Source: Gonapodya prolifera JEL478
Taxonomy: Eukaryota > Monoblepharomycota > Monoblepharidomycetes > Monoblepharidales > Gonapodyaceae
Direction of reading: 5' to 3'
DNA: 64,000 nt
Assembly (NCBI GenBank): GCA_001574975.1
Contig: KQ965754.1
Span: forward strand, 143,040 to 207,039
This document shows positions 35,548 to 45,214 of this stretch, piece after piece. Each line of letters begins with the position of its first letter. Within the stretch, counting starts at the first letter, position 1. The position numbers and the translations under genes were made by a program. The notes beneath the pieces are model-generated. The model was not told where the DNA came from, made no database searches, and saw only the letters and a list, made by a program, of their open reading frames with translations.

Positions 35548-36645
35548 TCACCCCGTCAACGTCATCACAAACGCGACCCTTCCGGCCCTCCTATGATGTC
35601 TTTGCTTCCCGTCCGTCCTTTCCGCACTCGGTTCCGCCCCCTGCGTGTCGGGCCCGAGTTCGTCTCCGCCGTGTCCTTCGGCTATCCGGGCGAGTGACAG
35701 TGCGCGGTGCGGGGCAGGCGATGACGGTGCCGAGTCGAAAGAGTCCGATGAGTGCGGTTCGTTGTAGGGATAGGTTTTAGCTCGTCTGAGCGCGTGCGAT
35801 GAGGGAATGACGCGGGATAGGCTCGCAGCGTGCATGCCAAGAAGGTCCGGGGATGCGACTCGGCGGGCACCAGGCGGGAAGGCGGCGTAGTTCCCGCTAA
35901 AGGGCGACGGCGGGGGTGATACGCAGGCTCGTCGCAGCGGTGAGCTCGGTCTGGAGCTCTCGCCCGCGGTAGGGAATGTGTCTGGGATGGGCGACCACCT
36001 GCCAATGACCATGGGCGGCCACGATTCGTCCAGTTCGGCCGGGTCGTCTTCACCGAGAAGGAAAAGCACGTCGGGGTTTCGAAATGAGGGAAGTGCTGGA
36101 GTGGCTGCTGGGGAGGGGGGTTTACGAGGGGTTTGGTAAAAGGAACAACCCTCGCCCACAAAAGGAGAAACGGAAACCGCACCTCGTCGGACGGGCGTCC
36201 GGCGATTGCACGCGACGTCCTCCTCGTCGCTGAGTCTCTCAAACACGAGCGTCTCGTGCAGGGGGTCCGTCCACCTGACGCGTTTTTCTGCTCGGGACGG
36301 GAATCGCTGACCAGCGACGCCCCCACCCGCTTGCACACCATCATCGTACAGCGTGTCGTCCGAGAACGTTCTCTCCAGCTCATTGCGCTCCGGTGTGTCC
36401 TGTCCCGCGTCGCAGCGGTGTTTCGCGTCGGTGGCGGTCGGCGATTGCAACGAGGAGTCGAGGGACGCGACGGTGAACATGGCATCGATGTCGACTGTGA
36501 CGGAGGAGTCCGTCCGGGGGAGAGCGACGCCCCTCCGGCGGGCGGAGGTGGGTATCATGGGAACCGAGGTGCGGGCAACCAGAGAGAGTGTCAAAAGTGT
36601 GGATGGTGCAACCTCAGCAAGAGTGTTGGGAATGAAAAGGGACAA
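35548..36645 (-). CDS. Unrecognised Ser/Pro-rich protein with an RVxW motif
   Basis: A single open frame of 365 codons, not recognised. It is polar, rich in Ser, Pro, Arg and acidic residues, with no membrane span. The segment EKRVRWTDPLHETLVFERLS precedes an acidic DEEDV. KRVRW fits the RVx[F/W] docking motif of protein phosphatase 1, so a PP1-binding regulator is possible. Many SP dipeptides and stretches such as SSRPSSPLRR suggest heavy phosphorylation. The true start may be the internal Met before IPTSARRRG. The frame is open through GC-rich sequence on the opposite strand too (36133-36903), which lowers confidence a little. Confidence 0.6.
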   Translation of the reverse strand: MSLFIPNTLAEVAPSTLLTLSLVARTSVPMIPTSARRRGVALPRTDSSVTVDIDAMFTVASLDSSLQSPTATDAKHRCDAGQDTPERNELERTFSDDTLYDDGVQAGGGVAGQRFPSRAEKRVRWTDPLHETLVFERLSDEEDVACNRRTPVRRGAVSVSPFVGEGCSFYQTPRKPPSPAATPALPSFRNPDVLFLLGEDDPAELDESWPPMVIGRWSPIPDTFPTAGESSRPSSPLRRACVSPPPSPFSGNYAAFPPGARRVASPDLLGMHAASLSRVIPSSHALRRAKTYPYNEPHSSDSFDSAPSSPAPHRALSLARIAEGHGGDELGPDTQGAEPSAERTDGKQRHHRRAGRVAFVMTLTG

Positions 36646-37489
36646 AGGGAGCGCAGACGAAAATGGCGAGAACCAACGAAAACCAGTCCAGAATTTCCAG
36701 AGAGTAGTGCACTTCGATTTTATATCTTTTGTTGCGCAAAAAATACGAGAGGCAGTGCTCGGTTGGGAAGGGCTGACTCAGACAAAACCTCAGGGGTCCC
36801 AAGCAGGGTCGAACACCGTGGTGCACGTTGTCCCAAACACGTGCACGGTTCCTTCCTCCTACGTGCACCTGATTACGATTGTGAGTCTATAATTGTTCAT
36901 TAGAGTTAGAGTGCTTCCCCGAGACCTAAACGAACGATCTTTTGATCTGGAGGCCGGAGGGCCCAGGTCCGGCAGGTCTACCGAGCTCCAGCCCCCAAAA
37001 AGTACACCGTCCCCAACGCTCCACAAAGCTCCCAACGAAAATGACAGGTTGCGCCACGCGCGGCCAGGCATTTGCCCCCCATTGTTCAGGCCCGTCCAAA
37101 AAACCGCGTCTCCGACCTCATTGGGGAAAAGTATAAAAACCTCGTACGAATGGGTTAGCACAGGAACAACAAAAAATTAATCCAGATGCGTGCAGTGGTG
37201 AGGTTTTGCCAATTGTTGGGTGAGATGATCGTTTCTGATGCGATTCCAAGCGAACGCGACGTCCTAGGAACGCCGTGATTTCGACTTCAGACTCACACCT
37301 ACAGCTACGAAGAATGATCGGGTTTAATGTCTGTTTTTCTGTTGGCGCCATGCTGCACCTCCGCACAACAGCTGAAAAGACAAGTACACATTTGGAAACA
37401 TACAGTGAAGCTAGGGTGTCCGATCTTCCAAACACACATAAATCCAACGTCTCAAATCATAGAGCAACACATGTCGGAAATGCGCCCGT
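36646..37489. other. Intergenic region
   Basis: About 0.84 kb between two minus-strand genes. Short overlapping frames only; no motif or RNA recognised. Confidence 0.45.
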
Positions 37490-38797
37490 TCACACCGATG
37501 ACGAACCCTCGCCGGCACCTCCCTCATTGCTCGCACCTCCAGCAGCAGCGCCACTTCCACCCGCATTTCCAGAACCAGACGTCCCAACAACAGCATCACT
37601 CGAGGCTACGTACCCTGGAGGCAGCCTGCCAGACCCCGCAAGGCGTCTCTCCAGCCTGCGCGTGGCGTTTTCCAGTCTTTGTATGGCGGCATCGGCACGG
37701 CCAGCTGCAGCTTCGATACGCTGCAGTGTCGTGGCGGGGTCAGTGTCGGCGTCTGGGGCGACTGGCGGAGCGTCCGGTGCTGTTGGTGCACCAATTGCAG
37801 TCTGTGGAGGATCCAAGACTCCCGCATCGCCGAGAACAGAAGCCAGAGCAGGTCCATCCGCTGCCACCTCAATCTCGGCAATCATGGGGTCAATCGTGTC
37901 GAGCCGTCCCGCCACGCCGGCAAGGGCGGCTTCGAGGCCGTTCCTGCTTCTTCCCGCCAAAAGGGCAGAAAGTCGCCCCGCCCTGTCCAGCTCTCGCTCC
38001 CCACGGACCCTTCCCTCGTCCGCCTCTTCCAACCTCCGCCTCCTCTCTCGCCTCGCCCACTCGATGACGTCGCTCCGGCCCACAAAGTCCCTCCACCTGC
38101 GCTCGATCCGTCTCAGCCGGGTCCTACAGTTCGGGCCCAACACTGGGCGCCCGGACACTCTATAGGGAGCCAAAGGGTCCACCACGTGCGCCGCGCCGCT
38201 TGCATCAGTGTACCGAGCGCTTCGGCGTCTGCAGAAGGGGCAGGAACACGGCCTGCCCCCCTCCCCTACGCCTGTCACGCCGTACCGCTCTGCCAGGCGG
38301 CTCATCAAGCCCGAGCGGGCGGCACCCATGTCATCCCAAACGTCTCCATCGCCGCCGTCAGCCTCGTCCTGGTCGGGGTCTTCGACGTCCGACCCGTCAT
38401 CGTCGTGCATCATCATATCCTCCACAGTGAACCGCCCGCGCCGCCGCCGGCCTCCTCCTGCCATGCGGAAAATCTCGTCCGAAATTGGGCTGCCCATGTC
38501 TATCATTATTTCGCCCGGACCCAAGACTCGACCCGAGCGCAGCGCCGCGCCCGGCTCCTCCGAGAACCACATCGCCCCCATGGGTCCAGCAAGGGCATCA
38601 GCGCCGCCCAGTGAGGTCGTAGTGACGACTTCACGGATGGCGGCGTCGGCTTCGGTGTTGAAGGTGGCCAGCGGGTTGGAGGGAGGCGCGAGGAGGCGGC
38701 TGAGCCGAGTGCCGGCGGTGAGCGAGGCGAACTCGGGCGGTGGGGGGAACAGCGAGCGCAGTTGGGACGACGTGGGGACGGTGAAGAGCGACTCCAT
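37490..38797 (-). CDS. Unrecognised 435-residue protein with a Cys cluster
   Basis: Not recognised. From MESLFTVPTSSQLRSLFPPP (38797) the frame runs without introns to 37490. A conserved-looking core reads MWFSEEPGAALRSGRVLGPG, then DEIFRMAGGGRRRRGRFTVE, an acidic tract (DDDGSDVEDPDQDEADGGD), then GGRPCSCPFCRRRSARYTD and VLGPNCRTRLRRIERRWRDF. Cys residues in CSCPFC and PNC could bind a metal. The C-terminal third is an Ala/Asp/Pro-rich segment with a predicted helix (AAAGRADAAIQRLENATRRL) and a Gly/Ser tail. An upstream extension to 38992 is open but lacks coding character. The Arg-rich core suggests nucleic-acid or ribosome contact, which is inference only. Confidence 0.65.
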   Translation of the reverse strand: MESLFTVPTSSQLRSLFPPPPEFASLTAGTRLSRLLAPPSNPLATFNTEADAAIREVVTTTSLGGADALAGPMGAMWFSEEPGAALRSGRVLGPGEIMIDMGSPISDEIFRMAGGGRRRRGRFTVEDMMMHDDDGSDVEDPDQDEADGGDGDVWDDMGAARSGLMSRLAERYGVTGVGEGGRPCSCPFCRRRSARYTDASGAAHVVDPLAPYRVSGRPVLGPNCRTRLRRIERRWRDFVGRSDVIEWARRERRRRLEEADEGRVRGERELDRAGRLSALLAGRSRNGLEAALAGVAGRLDTIDPMIAEIEVAADGPALASVLGDAGVLDPPQTAIGAPTAPDAPPVAPDADTDPATTLQRIEAAAGRADAAIQRLENATRRLERRLAGSGRLPPGYVASSDAVVGTSGSGNAGGSGAAAGGASNEGGAGEGSSSV

Positions 38798-39218
38798 TGG
38801 AGGTTCTGGGGAGGGTGAAGCGGTGAAGCGGTGATGGGAGAGGTCGAATGCACTTACACCTTCAGGCTGTACAAAAAAATTGACACCAGGAGTACTTGTA
38901 GACTTTATTTTTGTACCGCATAATTCTTTGTGCAAAAGAGCGGAAGGAATAACAAAAAGGCAATTTGCTCGCAATCTTGGTCTCTTTTGCAACTAATTCA
39001 GCGAACTTACTTTACTTTGTCAATCACGGTGTTTCTTGCGTTTCAAACTTTGGCAAAATGGTTTGGATCGAATGACAGAAAACTCGTGGCGGTAAAATTA
39101 CGGAATAAATTGAAGCAAAACCGCTGGCACCAAAATGCATCGACTCTTCATCCACCTCCCCCCCTCAGCCTGCACCCAGGGAGAAGCAGGAACGCTCACG
39201 TCGGCACGACGCAAAATC
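38798..39218. other. Intergenic region
   Basis: About 0.42 kb between the unrecognised Cys-cluster gene and tRNA-Sec. A/T-rich in part. Nothing else recognised. Confidence 0.5.
39213..39216 (-). terminator. Pol III T4 terminator of tRNA-Sec
   Basis: A TTTT run begins three bases after the discriminator base of the tRNA on the minus strand, as expected for RNA polymerase III termination. Confidence 0.75.
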
Positions 39219-39305
39219 CGGAGTCAGGGTGGAATCGAACCACTAGGGGTCTCCCCCTCAACAGGTTTGAAGCCTGTCCCCCAAACCATTGAAGATCGAG
39301 ACTCC
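39219..39305 (-). tRNA. Selenocysteine tRNA, anticodon TCA
   Basis: 87 nt, the length of human tRNA-Sec. It folds in the eukaryotic 9/4 form. Acceptor GGAGTCTCG (39305-39297) faces CCTGACTCC (39228-39220), with six perfect outer pairs, two mismatches and a closing G-C. Discriminator G is at 39219. The D arm has six pairs, CTTCAA / TTGGGG, with a 4-nt TGGT loop, a tRNA-Sec hallmark. The anticodon arm is ACAGG-CTTCAAA-CCTGT with anticodon TCA, which reads UGA. The long variable arm is AGGGG-GAGA-CCCCT. The T arm has only four pairs, GTGG-TTCGATT-CCAC. A B-box GGTTCGATTCC is present. There is no intron. A suppressor or Ser tRNA would lack the 6-bp D stem and the 9-bp acceptor. Confidence 0.95.
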
Positions 39306-39330
39306 GAAGACTTCCTCTCGAAAATGACAC

Positions 39331-39335
39331 TATAA
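39331..39335 (-). promoter_or_regulatory. TATA-like element upstream of tRNA-Sec
   Basis: TTATA lies 26-30 nt before the first tRNA base on the minus strand, inside an A/T-rich stretch that also has ATATAAG about 10 nt further up. Animal tRNA-Sec genes use an upstream TATA box for Pol III; this position fits, but TATA-like sequence precedes many tRNA genes. Confidence 0.5.
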
Positions 39336-39650
39336 TCTTACTTATATCATAAAAGAAAGAAATTCTGAAAGTCACGCTCATTTTTGGAACGAAAACGAAT
39401 TATCTAATCAAGCATAACGAAAGAAATCAAAAGCTCTCGGTTTTGGAACTGCCGCTTCTTCAAACACAACGGGACCGCAAACCCCTCGCGCACTCACCGT
39501 GGAAAGTCCATCGTCACATCGGCAGTCCACGACGTTGAAAACTCGACGCGAAGTGTTCTGGACCACGCCCGGTTGGCTCCATCTCCACGTTTCGACTCTT
39601 GAAAACGTGTTCTACTTCCCTCGAATCGGGACCCGCCAGCGGATTATCCC

Positions 39651-40257
39651 ATGGAGCAACCTCTTCAGCAAGTGCTCGCCAACATGTATGACTCGCTCTT
39701 TGTCTTCGAGCTCTGCTGTCGCGGAGGATTAACTCGTTTTGCGACCTCGAATTCTCGAACGACCTCAACCTCCCACGACTTCTACCCTTGCCGGTAGCTC
39801 GGAAAATGACGAGATATTAGGAGCTCTCGTGACTGACTCGAAAGGATTGCTGCTTGAATGTGCGTGTCCCCACGTATTGTTGGTTCGAGTTTGAGAGAAG
39901 ATTCAAAGAGTCTACCTGAACTCTTCGTACGCCAATCCTGCCCACACCGCCGCCTCTCCATCAGCGTCGGGAACTGTTTCTCCTTCTCTTGCCGGCTATG
40001 TGTGCTCGCTCGCGACTCGAGCCGCCGAACTTGGAAAACTCGTTGGTGCAGAACCAGTTGGACAAGGCTCCACGGAAAGTCTCCTAGTGTACCCGACTGT
40101 AGTAGTCGAAGGCGAGCGGAGGTGAGCTCTCGCTTCCTGAAGCTGGGGTACTCGGTCCTGACAAAGGGTCTTTCGTTTCAAAAGAAGCGTCACAGTAAAG
40201 CGAGGTGACAGTTTTAGTCTTGGAATATTCAGAGACAATGTATCGTCGGGGCACTAG
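39651..40257 (+). CDS. LAMTOR5: LAMTOR5/HBXIP-like Ragulator subunit (roadblock fold)
   Basis: Four small exons give a 125-residue protein. Exon 1 39651-39685 reads MEQPLQQVLAN. Exon 2 39798-39859 reads SENDEILGALVTDSKGLLLE. Exon 3 39911-40121 reads SLAGYVCSLATRAAELGKLV and ESLLVYPTVVVEGER. Exon 4 40188-40257 reads VTVKRGDSFSLGIFRDNVSS. This matches LAMTOR5: an N-terminal helix, a GVLCTDSQGL-like strand, a second helix, then two strands. The family is part of Ragulator/EGO, which anchors Rag GTPases on lysosomes or vacuoles for TORC1 signalling. The loop between exons 2 and 3 (NPAHTAASPSASGTVSPS) is longer than in animals. The exon 2/3 junction is the least certain. Confidence 0.78.
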
Positions 40258-40342
40258 CCAAATTCATCAACGGAGGGTCGCAAAATCGGGGCTCCCCTGA
40301 AGAATCACATCCGGCATTTTTGTCTCCATCCTTTGAGCCCCG

Positions 40343-43300
40343 ATGCGGCGCCTGTACCCCCTCATCACGGCGGTCTTCGTCCCCATCATCCTCCTCCTCA
40401 CCACCGAGTCGCTCGCCTCGCGGGGCTGGCTGTACCGGGAGCGGCCGGATGCCTCGTCCGGAGAGCTCGACGCCATCCGCGCCTTTTCGCCGGCGCTGCG
40501 ACCCCTCACGGGACTCTGGAGGGAAATAAAGTCAGAAAAGAGTCCCGATGGTTCCGTCCACGCGTCGGATGAGGATTCCCCGGGGTCGGTCGTCTACTTT
40601 CATCCACCTTTTATACGTTTCCTGCTTTGCGTGGCCACAATCGCCTCAACCATCGCCAACGCCGCTCTCTTCATTCGATGTCTGGAGCTGTGGAGGGTGT
40701 TCAGTACGTGGATAGCTGCCAGCGTGTCGGTTTCGATGATATTACTCACGACATTCCCATACACGCAGTGACGTGGACCCTTATCGTGAGCGAATGGGTT
40801 CACGGTGAGTACCAAGCCTCTGTATAAGTCACGAATTCGCTAACACAATCTGCCCTTCTAGTCTCCTCCCTCTCCATCGTCATCGCCTGGTTCCTCGCAA
40901 AAGTCCTCCCTCTTCCCGCCAACACTTTCTTCACCCAGGGCTTCTACTCCGCCCTCGCTGCGCTCATTCTCTCCGCAGGCATTGCTTGCCTGCGTACGTA
41001 CGATGTTCTCACTAGGAGGACGCGGTGGGGTGGCGCTCACTTGAAGGATCGGCTGGGATTGAGCGAGGTGCGAATGCAGCTCATTCTCATTGAGACAATA
41101 CTCGTGGGATACATCATCCTGGCGGCGTTGATTTTCGGAGCGGTAGAGGGATGGGAGTTCGACGCTGCGGTGTATTACTGGTGAGTTCTGTACTGTGTTT
41201 CACTGGAGTGTTCATGAGCACCGCATAAAACCGAACCCGAACATGATAGCGTCGTCACCTTCACCACTATTGGCTTTGGAGATATCGTGCCAAAGTCAAT
41301 CTTCGGACAGATCCTCGTTCCAGTACTTGGTTCCGCCGGTATCGTCATTTTCGCCATTGTCATCTGGGCGACGCGCGAAGTATTCTTAGAATCCATCGCC
41401 ATCAACCTCGCTGGGCAATTCTCGGTTCTGCTCGGCGCAACGGTGGACGACGTTGGTGGAGATTACGTGGAATCAATGAGGGCACCTCCACACCTGCTCG
41501 GTTTCAATAGGAGGAAGGGGCCGCGATACGGACAGTACGGTTCTCTTTCACCGCAGAAGGACGTAGAAGGACACAATCACACCTCGTTTTGGGGTACGCC
41601 AGCGATTGACGCGTCGGGATTGAGGCAGCGTCGAGCGAGTACTGTTGCTATCAAGGGACCGAAAGCTATCAGTCCGGCGTCTAATCTCAAACGCCTGGTT
41701 ACGAGCAATGTCGCGGAGCTAGCAGATGGAAGTGCATCTGACGAAGGCTCGCCGGATATTATCTCGGAAAGGACTCCTCTCCTTCTCAAACGTGCTGACT
41801 CACGGTCGAGTGTAATCTCCAACATTTCTAGTTTTTACGAAGGGGCCACCGAATTTTTGGGCAGACTCAGTCCTCCGCCAATGCCCCCTTCGGCAGCGTT
41901 CTTTGCTTCCTCGATGGCGCCACCGGTCATGGCATACTGGAAGGAGCCGAGTGTGCACTCTCCCTCACACAGTCGACAAGGGTCACTTTCAGCAACTACT
42001 TCCCCCAACACCTCACCACTCTCTCGGCCTCTTGAAATCACAATAGAGGAGGAAGATACTTCGAGCGTCACAGAGATCGAGACGGGATCTGCTCCTGCTG
42101 TAGTGATGAACTTTGGAGGACGCTATGCGACGGACCCTGAGGTTTCCTCCGAAAAGAACTTGGAGAAACGTTCGGCAACATTTTCTTCTCGATACAGTCC
42201 TGACCGGTCAGATACTCCAGGATCCACGAAAGCGTCTACAAAGGGGGTACATTTTGATGTCCCGGAGGAGTCGCCCACGAAAGCCATGGCAACAACGTCC
42301 TCCGAACCCTATATTACATCGCCAAATGGCGCCGCAACAAGTACTACAAATGACTTCCCCATTGCCCGAGCTCGAAGAGCAATGTCTATCGATCAAGGCT
42401 CCCTGGCGCTGGGAATAGATCCGCTCGGCTTCCCGAAGAGCCCTCCAGCACGTCGAAACCCAAGGAAGATTCGCCTCTCCCGATCTCGGTTCCTTCCAGA
42501 AGTGACCATCGTCACGGATTCTGATCTACCGCAGAAAGACATCGAGGAGCTTACTCGAAGAGCTCTCGACCGGCAGATACTGTGGGCGATTGTTATGTTC
42601 GCAATCCATCTCACCGGCTTCGGGCTCCTCTTTTCCTCCATGGAAGGATGGCGACCCGACGAATCGTGGGCACGTGGTTGGATCCAAGGAATCTATTTCT
42701 GTTTCGTTACTCTCGCAACCATTGGTGAGTGCTTGCATTTCGAGATTTAAAGAGCTCAACGTTGAAAGCAAGCAATGCTGTTGGTGATTTCTGTCGCTCC
42801 AGGATATGGCGATTTTGTTCCCAAAACGGTCCAATCCCGGACACTCGTGATAGCTTACATATTTTTGGGTGCTCCAAATCTCACGTTCCTTGGGTCGTAG
42901 GTATCCTTTCCTACGGTTGCACTGTACACAACTCTTGACATTGCTCATGCCACTTTGACAGGGTTCTTGCTGAACGAATACTTAATCAGTGGCGAGTTCA
43001 TGTCAAGAGCATGGAGGAAATCGATCGCTTGTACTCCAACCGGAAATCTCGGAAACAAAAGAAACAGAACAAACAAAGTGGCCTTAGTTCCAGTGGATCT
43101 ACCATAGGAACTTCAAAGGCGGATCCGCATACCGCAGAGGCCTCGTCGGACAGTGTTCGGGCTCCTATTGGGACTGCTGAACGTTCATTGGCTCACCCTT
43201 CGCCCCGACGAAGTAACAACAAGCAGTTCGAACTTCCCAAGGTTCTTATCCCAACAGCTCCTTACGAGGTGCCACATGGAACACTCGCGTCTCCTTCGGT

Positions 43301-43571
43301 GGAATCGCCAGCAGAGAGGACTCCTCGCGCAGGGGATGCAGGGTACTGGAGGGCGATTGATCAAGTCACGGGAGCGGAGGAGGGACCCAGTCAATCATCC
43401 CCGTACGAGCGAACAGGGCAGCACCAGCATTCGTCGGACGGCAGCGAGGACGAAGATGATGAGTCCGGAGAATCGGATTCTGACGAAGGGGAGTCGGTTG
43501 ACCGAGAGCCTCACAACCACACGAGGCAAACATCTGAGTCAACGACTGCTCTGCGTCAAAAGATGTTGTAA
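40343..43571 (+). CDS. TOK-type outward-rectifier potassium channel (two-pore)
   Basis: A fungal K+ channel with eight predicted membrane spans and two pore loops. The N-terminus MRRLYPLITAVFVPIILLL is a span, and further spans follow in FIRFLLCVATIASTIANAAL, SLSIVIAWFLAKVLPLP, FYSALAALILSAGIACL and ILVGYIILAALIFGAVEGW. Pore 1 reads VTFTTIGFGDIVP. A long cytosolic loop (about 370 residues, Ser/Pro-rich, 41460-42570) follows, then AIVMFAIHLTGFGLLFSSME and pore 2 TLATIG/YGDFVP. The pore 2 filter is split by an intron between the two codon sets (about 42725-42804). The C-tail is polar and acidic (SDGSEDEDDESGESDSDEGE). The loop between the pores is far longer than in yeast Tok1. No lesion seen. 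Confidence 0.9.
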
Positions 43572-43690
43572 ATAAATTTCTGGTTCCTGCAAATCGTTTT
43601 GGGGGTTGCTGAACACGTGACGGGGGTGTGCATTTTCTGACACTCTGTGCCCTTTGGTCCGCGCATTTCTGCACCACAAAACGCAAACAC

Positions 43691-44740
43691 ATGGCCCCAT
43701 CAGTCGCATTTATGCGAAGCTTGTCGCGAATACCTATCGAGGTGGCCGGCATCATAGCTCTTCCCCTCGCGAAGAGTGGTGTCAGGCAGCGGTACTCCCA
43801 TCCGGTCGCAACACTGTCGATCCCCGTTGTAAGCTCGTCATGGCACCAGAGCAGGGCATACGTCTCGTCGGATAACGGGACAGAGATATCAAAAAGTGAC
43901 AAGAAGCAGCCCTCGGAGGACTTGGTTCGGATTTTGCGACGATCCCTGGTTTCTTCGCCAGAAGACATCAATGCGCGCGACCCCATGGAAGTTTATCAGC
44001 TTCTGAGGAGGAACCCTTCTCTTTTGCAAAGACTTGAACGGGCAGATTTCCGAGATTTGCTGTGCCGAGCTCGGCGAAACGCTGAGTGGGCACATACTGT
44101 GAGTCATTGCGCTTTCGAGCTGAGTAATAGACGTTCATTATAAGTATGTCTCTGTCTGCGACAGGTGTTTTCGGACATGACGCGCTTGCCTCATCTGCAT
44201 CCACTCACGCAACCCGACTTCCACCTTTACCTCCACGCTCAGAGCGCAACGTGGGTTGCAGGACCGGGCGGGCTTTCATACCCCTTTGCGCGCCACTTTT
44301 TGACACACATGAGGACATGTCGCGTCGTACCAAACGATAGCACGTATGGAATTCTCGTCCCGCTACTTGCCGATCGCCTGAAGGATCCTGACGCTGCACG
44401 ATGGGTGATTGAGAATCAAATGGAGCAGGACGGTTTGGTTGATATGGATTCGAAGCTGGTGGTGGACGTTTTGAAGGGGTACTTGAGTGAAGGAAGCATC
44501 GATCGAGCTGATGCAGGACTGAAATGGATCCGCGGACGGTGGGGCCCAGAATTTGAAGAGTGGGTCCGGACATTTGTAAAGGACGAGCTCATCAGTGTTG
44601 GTATTGATACCGAGAGACCCCTTGTGGCTCGAAAGAGGAAAGGGACTGAACTTAACGCGCACGAGCTTTTCAAGAACCGTATGCGGGATGTGGAGAAGTT
44701 CCATAGAGCTACGCACGATATGGATCCCATGGAGCAGTGA
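43691..44740 (+). CDS. Mitochondrial PPR-like protein
   Basis: Two exons, intron about 44100-44164. The N-terminus SVAFMRSLSRIPIEVAG with nearby basic residues looks like a mitochondrial leader. Helix-pair units follow: DLVRILRRSL, DPMEVYQLLRRNPSLLQRLE, FRDLLCRARRNAEW, then FARHFLTHMRTCRVVPNDST (the turn typical of pentatricopeptide repeats, V-P-N-D-x-T-Y), LLADRLKDPDAARWVIENQM and VVDVLKGYLSEGSIDRADAG. About 325 residues, shorter than most PPR proteins, with few and diverged repeats. Probable role in organellar RNA or the mitochondrial ribosome; this is inference. It lies 119 bp after the TOK gene. Confidence 0.65.
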
Positions 44741-45214
44741 TAGTGCAATGCAGCGGATGTACAGTAGGAGGCGAATATACTTGGATTCCCAGCTTCGAGT
44801 CACCGTGTTACAACGCAACGCCCCTTGATCACTTCATGAATATTGAGTCACCAGCAACTCTGGAGCCTTCAACTCTCACACTCAAAACAATGATATTGGA
44901 TCAATCTCTATACAATCTCTCCACTCTAGAAGCAAATATGGATGGTGCAACTTTCCGACCGTTCTAATGAATGCAACTCAGCGAATTAAAAACAAGACGA
45001 CTGATCTAAAAAGGAGAGCGTAACGCTTGCTGGCCGACAAAGATGAAAAAGAAAGCGCGAGATCTGCAGTAAGACGAAGCTGCATTTGCAAATCCAAAAG
45101 TTTCCTGACCACACTGAACAACCCCACAATCACAACATTTGAGTTGTGCCATCTCTCCCACTCATTCTTCAGCTATCGTCATGGAAGGCGCTCCCGCTCC
45201 TTCCAACAAACACT
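44741..45214. other. Convergent intergenic region
   Basis: About 0.47 kb between the PPR-like gene and the GATA-factor stop. No gene or RNA recognised. Confidence 0.5.

Noticed and set aside
37679-38614. 311-codon plus-strand frame
   Set aside because: Antisense to the unknown Cys-cluster gene in GC-rich sequence; composition-driven.
39135-39335. 66-codon open frame on the plus strand
   Set aside because: It runs antisense through the tRNA-Sec gene and has no protein features.
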